Origin: CAYHZL01 sp964361075
GTDB lineage: Bacteria > Bacteroidota > Ignavibacteria > UBA10030 > UBA8401
Reading direction: 5' to 3'
Assembly (NCBI GenBank): GCA_964361075.1
Contig: CAYHZL010000028.1
Span: forward strand, 1-26,960
DNA: 26,960 nucleotides
The notes under the pieces are model-generated. The model worked only from the letters and a program-made list of their open reading frames with translations, was not told the origin of the DNA and did no database searches. This document shows, piece by piece, positions 23,289-26,960 of the stretch (position 1 is its first letter; each line of letters starts with the position of its first letter). Position numbers and translations under genes: made by a program.

Positions 23289-24200
23289 CTAATTCAGCGT
23301 TAATCGTTCAAGATCACGTTTCAATGCTTCCAACCCTTGACGCGCTGTCAGCGGTTGATAGTGAATTTCCTTTTTTGCCTTCTCCAGATGAAATCCTGTT
23401 ACTAACGGACGCAGTGCAACTTGCTGTAGTTCGGAAGATTTAATCCGTTGAATTAAATTTTTATCCAATCCAAACACTTCGGCAGCAGTAACGGCAAAAT
23501 CGTAACGACTCACTGCATCCTCACCACAAATATGATAGATACCTTTCCCATCGTACTTCATGGTATTGATAAGTGCCGCAGCTAAATCACCAACATACGT
23601 CGGATTGCTGATTTGGTCATCAACGCATCGAATTGTTTTCCCTTCGTGCAAACTATTGATCACCCACAACGCAAAATTATTTTTCACTTTTATGCCGGCG
23701 CCAAAAACAACAATCGTTCGCAAAATTGCATAGTGAATATCGCTTGTGAGCAAAACATTTTCTCCCGCCAATTTTGTTTTACCGTAATAACTAATTGGAT
23801 TCGGTCGGTCATCTTCTTTGTACGGACCATGTTTTCCATCAAACACATAATCTGTAGAGACATGCACTACTGCCGCACCAACGCGGCGCGCAACTTCAAC
23901 TAAATTTTCGACACCGATAACATTCATTTTCCACGCTGCTTCGCGCTGCGTTTCGCAGGCATCAACATTTGTCATCGCTGCAGCATTTAAAATTACATCG
24001 GGACGAAAACTTGACACTAAACTTTTTACATCGCTGCGAGCAGAAATATCAAGTTGCGTATAATCGAACAGCTCGCGGTTCAAAACAAAGTCGCGGTGAT
24101 GCGACGTGTTCAGCACTTCGTATTCGGTATCGTGCCCTAACATCAGAGCAAGACGCTGGCCAAGTAAACCATTACTACCACAGACTAACACACGTTTCAT
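23289..24200 (-). CDS. RmlD-type NAD(P)-dependent reductase (dTDP-4-dehydrorhamnose reductase family), 303 aa
   Basis: Extended short-chain dehydrogenase. Seen: Rossmann motif GSNGLLG (residues 8-14), NAAAMTNVDACE, VHVSTDYVFDGKHGPYKEDD, catalytic YGKTK (Tyr139, Lys143) and RTIVVFGAG. These are typical of RmlD, which makes dTDP-L-rhamnose, but the family also includes MAT2B-like and other sugar-nucleotide proteins, and rmlA, rmlB and rmlC are not nearby. Its ATG overlaps the stop of the sugar-kinase gene by 4 nt, so the two are translationally coupled. The specific substrate is open. Confidence 0.82.
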   Translation of the reverse strand: MKRVLVCGSNGLLGQRLALMLGHDTEYEVLNTSHHRDFVLNRELFDYTQLDISARSDVKSLVSSFRPDVILNAAAMTNVDACETQREAAWKMNVIGVENLVEVARRVGAAVVHVSTDYVFDGKHGPYKEDDRPNPISYYGKTKLAGENVLLTSDIHYAILRTIVVFGAGIKVKNNFALWVINSLHEGKTIRCVDDQISNPTYVGDLAAALINTMKYDGKGIYHICGEDAVSRYDFAVTAAEVFGLDKNLIQRIKSSELQQVALRPLVTGFHLEKAKKEIHYQPLTARQGLEALKRDLERLTLN

Positions 24201-25108
24201 TGCGCCTTTTCTTGTTCCTTCAACATTAAAAATTTTTCTTCACCGGAATAACTGACACTTGTTGCAGCTTTTGCATTTGCTAATCGTGCCGCCTCTACAT
24301 TGTTTTGCGATGAGCACGTGTTATAAAAAAAAGCTGCACCGAAAATATCACCGCTTGCAGAATCATCGACAACATTTTTTACGGCAACACCTTCAATCGT
24401 CTCTGTCAATAATTTTTTATGCTCTTGCTGATACACCGTAACGCCATTCGCACCGCGCGTAATACACAACGCATTCACCATCAACGGCAGCATTTGCTTC
24501 GCCAGCATTTCGTTGTCGTATGTTTCCATTGCAAGATGTGCCGCTTCATTTTCGTTGAGTTGAATTGAGTTCACCATAAAACACCAGCGGCGCCAGTCGC
24601 TCATCTGTCTGGGAAACCGCGAGTAATCAGGATTTGTGCCGAGCGTAAGATTGTGCATGTCGAGATGCAACGCTGTTTTTTTTTCTCTGATGGCAAGCCG
24701 AATTTCATCGAGCGTCTCAAGTGAAATATCGGAACCGGATTCCATGTTAATCAACACGCCGTGTGCGTTAAGATATGGTTCTATTTTTTTGAATGGGATT
24801 GGTGCGCCAATATGTTTTGAACACAATGTTTGTTGTTTGCCTTGCGCGTACAGATGCATTTGATTTGATTCACCGGCGTACGAATACATCGCGCTGCAAT
24901 CAACATTACTGTAACGCGAAAGTTTATCCTTCACGCCATAAAATTCACGCTCGCCAACTCCGAACACCGGAATGATTGTATCTTTCTCCGATGCAATATT
25001 CGCAAGAGCAGAAACAACATTGTAGATTCCGCCGTACTGTTTTGTTTCCGATCCATTTTTATTGTGGGAAATATCAACGCAGAAATGTCCGATCACGGTA
25101 AATTTCAT
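24197..25108 (-). CDS. PfkB-family carbohydrate/nucleoside kinase, 303 aa
   Basis: ATP-dependent kinase of the ribokinase/PfkB fold. Seen: GHFCVDISHN at the start, YGGIYNVVSALANIA (family signature 1 region), a lid and substrate segment, and the anion-hole/catalytic block DDSASGDIFGAAF with Asp254 as the predicted base. This block departs from the common DTxGAGD form (Ser-Ala-Ser-Gly in place of Thr-x-Gly-Ala-Gly), so the substrate may be unusual. Its start overlaps the hisI stop by 4 nt and its stop overlaps the reductase start by 4 nt. Substrate cannot be named from sequence. Confidence 0.82.
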   Translation of the reverse strand: MKFTVIGHFCVDISHNKNGSETKQYGGIYNVVSALANIASEKDTIIPVFGVGEREFYGVKDKLSRYSNVDCSAMYSYAGESNQMHLYAQGKQQTLCSKHIGAPIPFKKIEPYLNAHGVLINMESGSDISLETLDEIRLAIREKKTALHLDMHNLTLGTNPDYSRFPRQMSDWRRWCFMVNSIQLNENEAAHLAMETYDNEMLAKQMLPLMVNALCITRGANGVTVYQQEHKKLLTETIEGVAVKNVVDDSASGDIFGAAFFYNTCSSQNNVEAARLANAKAATSVSYSGEEKFLMLKEQEKAQ

Positions 25109-25494
25109 TTCTTGTACACTTTCTTTGGATCAAACATAATGTCTTTTTTTTCTTCGAACGCATTACCACCGTCAACAATTTCGCGATAGAAGCATGAGCG
25201 ATGTCCGGTATGGCATGCAGCTTTACCAATTTGATTGACGCTCAAAAGAACAACGTCTGCATCGCAATCCACATGTATGGATTTTATTTCCTGATAGTTG
25301 CCGGACTCTTCGCCTTTTTTCCAGAGTTTGTTTCGCGAGCGGCTCCAGTACACAGCGCGACCGGTTTCGATGGTGATGCGTAAACTTTCTTTGTTCATCC
25401 ACGCCATCATTAAAATATCACCTGTCTCATCATCTTGTGCGATAGCAGGAATGAGTCCGTTGGCATCATAGTTCAGTTGGTCGAGTGTATTCAT
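25105..25494 (-). CDS. hisI: Phosphoribosyl-AMP cyclohydrolase, 129 aa
   Basis: Third step of histidine synthesis: opens the adenine ring of PR-AMP to ProFAR. Seen: YWSRSRNKLWKKGEESGN, DCDAD (Asp76, Cys77, Asp78, Asp80; metal site) and ACHTGHRSCF (Cys94, Cys101). The three cysteines fit the Zn site and the aspartates the Mg site. It is a HisI-only protein with no HisE pyrophosphohydrolase fused. It is the first gene of the three-gene coupled unit with the PfkB kinase and the reductase, and hisF lies upstream on the same strand beyond a repeat block. Confidence 0.96.
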   Translation of the reverse strand: MNTLDQLNYDANGLIPAIAQDDETGDILMMAWMNKESLRITIETGRAVYWSRSRNKLWKKGEESGNYQEIKSIHVDCDADVVLLSVNQIGKAACHTGHRSCFYREIVDGGNAFEEKKDIMFDPKKVYKK

Positions 25495-25578
25495 ATTTTT
25501 TAATTTATTAACTACTCAACGTTATTGTTAATTCAAAAAATCTCTCCGCCAAAAAGCCAGCGGACTTACAGCCTGTTT

Positions 25579-25631
25579 CCCCCTTTTCAAGGGGGATTTC
25601 CACGCTCTTTATTCCCCCTTTACAAAGGGGG
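25579..25631. repeat. Two poly-C/poly-G hairpins in tandem
   Basis: ccccctt-ttc-aaggggg (25579-25595) and cccccttt-ac-aaaggggg (25614-25631) are followed by gttaggggga. They form a dispersed-repeat type distinct from the other families in this window. Confidence 0.75.
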
Positions 25632-25759
25632 TTAGGGGGATTTCTTTATTTTCTTTGGTAATACTGAAATTATGCCGAAGGCATTCCTTCGGAACAAAAA
25701 ACACGCTGAATAGTTACTTAATTTATTATCCTCGTGGAAAACCGCAACACCTGAGCAAC

Positions 25760-25884
25760 GTCATCGCGAGGATCCGCCACAGGCGGAGACGTGGCGATCT
25801 CGTTTTTTAAATAAAAAAGTAAGGTTGTCCCGCTGTACGGGATTCCGCACAGCGGAGCTTCGACAAAAAACGTCTCGCAATGAC
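25760..25884. repeat. Composite gtcattgcgag repeat with inserted small hairpins, 125 bp
   Basis: Outer ends gtcatcgcgag and ctcgcaatgac mark the bipartite repeat. The left half carries tccgcc-aca-ggcgga (25773-25787), and the centre carries ccgctgt/acagcgg (25830-25836 with 25849-25855). The ccgcc/ggcgg hairpin type also interrupts the unrelated repeat at 11208-11250. Confidence 0.7.
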
Positions 25885-25896
25885 TACTCATCTTTT

Positions 25897-26034
25897 TTAA
25901 GGGCGGTTCTATAAATTGAAAAAAAAAATTCTCGCCAAGACGCGAAATCGCAAAGTATTGATTTTATTATGCTTTAATAGTTGTTTTCTTTGCGCCTTGG
26001 CTGTGAAACAATGAATTTTTAGAACTGCCCTTAA
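25897..26034. mobile_element. MITE-like element, 138 bp with 21-bp terminal inverted repeats
   Basis: The 21-nt ends (25897-25917, ttaagggcggttct...; 26014-26034, ...agaactgcccttaa) are inverted with two mismatches. The inside holds ctcgccaagacgc and gcgccttggctg, a second inverted pair, and no gene. It ends 12 nt from the hisF stop. With the previous two entries it fills most of the 551-nt gap 25495-26045, which contains no gene that I can see. Confidence 0.6.
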
Positions 26035-26045
26035 GATAGCTTCTA

Positions 26046-26804
26046 TTAATTTCTTACTAAAATATTTTTTGAACGTAAAAAATCTTTTGCTTGTTGAATT
26101 GTGTACTGGCGAAAATGAAAAATAGAGGCAGCCAATACTGCATCAACATTGCCGATGGTAAATCCTTCATACAGATGTTCGAGTGTGCCGGCACCGCCGC
26201 TTGCAATAACGGGGATTTTAATTGTTGCTGTAATGCGGCGAAGCAATTCAACATCATACCCATCTTTCGTTCCGTCGCGATCCATACTTGTTAAAAGAAT
26301 TTCTCCTGCACCAAGTTCTTCTACTTTTTGTGCCCACTCAATCACATCCAATTCGGTTTCTGTTCTTCCACCGTGAATAAATACTTTCCATTTCGCATTG
26401 GCAACTTTTTTTGCATCAATAGCCACCACAATACATTGCACGCCAAAATGTTCTGCACCATCGGAAACCAATTGCGGATTTTTTACGGCGGCAGTATTAA
26501 TGCTCACTTTATCAGCGCCGCTCCGCAGAATTTCACGCATATCATCAATCGTACGAATGCCGCCGCCGATAGTGAATGGAATAAATACTTCTTCGGCAGT
26601 CCGCCGCACAACATCTAACATCGTCGCGCGATTATCGGACGATGCCGTAATATCAAGAAACACCAATTCATCTGCCCCTTCGGATGAATAATACTTTGCC
26701 TGTTCAACCGGATCTCCGGCATCAACAAGGTTCACAAAGTTCGTGCCTTTTACAACTCTTCCTTTATCAACATCCAAACACGGTATAATTCTTTTTGCAA
26801 GCAT
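26046..26804 (-). CDS. hisF: Imidazole glycerol phosphate synthase cyclase subunit, 252 aa
   Basis: Cyclase half of the HisF-HisH complex; turns PRFAR plus ammonia into imidazole glycerol phosphate and AICAR. Seen: MLAKRIIPCLDVDKGRVVKG with catalytic Asp11, VFLDITAS, FTIGGGIRT, VVAIDAKK with catalytic Asp130, LLTSMDRDGTKDGYD, and PVIASGGAGTLEHLYEGF with the second phosphate-binding loop. The frame is open five codons further up to a TTG, but ATG 26804 is the canonical start. hisH and hisA are not in the window and may lie upstream beyond 26960. Downstream hisI on the same strand is separated by repeats. Confidence 0.97.
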   Translation of the reverse strand: MLAKRIIPCLDVDKGRVVKGTNFVNLVDAGDPVEQAKYYSSEGADELVFLDITASSDNRATMLDVVRRTAEEVFIPFTIGGGIRTIDDMREILRSGADKVSINTAAVKNPQLVSDGAEHFGVQCIVVAIDAKKVANAKWKVFIHGGRTETELDVIEWAQKVEELGAGEILLTSMDRDGTKDGYDVELLRRITATIKIPVIASGGAGTLEHLYEGFTIGNVDAVLAASIFHFRQYTIQQAKDFLRSKNILVRN

Positions 26805-26825
26805 AATTTTAATTAACAATTAGCA

Positions 26826-26941
26826 GTGAACAGTGAACAATTATCAAAAGGAAGATGTCTGACATCTTGTTTCGCTAACAATATTTCAGATGTTTGTATT
26901 GGTTGCTGTTCACTGTTCACTGTTCACTGTTCACTGTTCAC
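26826..26941. repeat. Heptamer short tandem repeats in inverted orientation
   Basis: Five direct units of tgttcac run from 26907 to 26941, and two units of the complement (gtgaaca) lie at 26826-26839, so the pair brackets 26840-26906. Within the bracket is a perfect palindrome of the gtctgac family (aagatgtc-t-gacatctt, 26852-26868). It lies directly upstream of hisF and may contain or have displaced its promoter. Confidence 0.85.
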
Positions 26942-26960
26942 TGAATTAGATTCTTCTCGT

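Overview
This window comes from an AT-rich bacterial genome, most likely the Bacteroidota/Ignavibacteriota/Chlorobiota side of the FCB group. The best clues are a TonB-dependent receptor with an N-terminal carboxypeptidase-regulatory-like domain paired with a DUF4249 lipoprotein (a typical Bacteroidota pair), short lipoboxes, and many genes without a clear Shine-Dalgarno sequence. Intergenic spaces are crowded with short palindromic, nested and tandem repeats of several families. I see no rRNA, tRNA, prophage or CRISPR array. Ten Ns at 6404-6413 show that this is a scaffolded assembly.

Layout. 1-3733 (+): a secreted N-acetylmuramoyl-L-alanine amidase, a tiny GIY-YIG nuclease gene flanked by inverted copies of one palindromic repeat, and a histidine ammonia-lyase whose 3' end runs into a 21-bp tandem array (3716-4008). 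4174-10784 (-): a two-gene putative anti-phage/restriction module, a large Eco57I/TaqI-type adenine methyltransferase followed by a phospholipase-D-like nuclease fused to an SNF2-type helicase. 10785-11421: about 640 nt of stacked repeats. 11422-13020 (+): a U32-family protein of the tRNA/rRNA-hydroxylation type and a small 4Fe-4S ferredoxin. 13315-13421 (+): the 5' end of an unrecognised gene that collides with the end of the DUF4249 gene. 13422-16699 (-): TonB receptor then DUF4249 lipoprotein. 17330-19861 (-): a chitobiase-type GH20 hexosaminidase. 20227-20853 (-): an exported MsrA. 21042-23138 (-): a degenerate EEP-fold lipoprotein and seryl-tRNA synthetase. 23289-25494 (-): hisI, a PfkB-family sugar kinase and an RmlD-type reductase, joined by two 4-nt stop/start overlaps. 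26046-26804 (-): hisF.

How the genes fit together. hisF and hisI are late and middle steps of histidine synthesis; they are now split by about 550 nt of repeats but point the same way, so they may be remnants of a once tighter operon. hutH, the first step of histidine breakdown, sits alone with no hutU, hutI or hutG nearby. The methyltransferase and helicase-nuclease most likely act together in defence. The U32 protein and the ferredoxin may cooperate in Fe-S-dependent RNA hydroxylation. The GH20 enzyme is encoded next to an outer-membrane TonB receptor, but the two are separated by a 630-nt repeat block and need not be functionally linked.

The items most worth a second look are the methyltransferase + PLD-SNF2 pair, the repeat-flanked GIY-YIG gene as a possible REP-like mobilising unit, the 21-bp array rooted in the hutH stop region, the Ser-Ser-Gly triad in hutH, and the repeat-inside-repeat structure.
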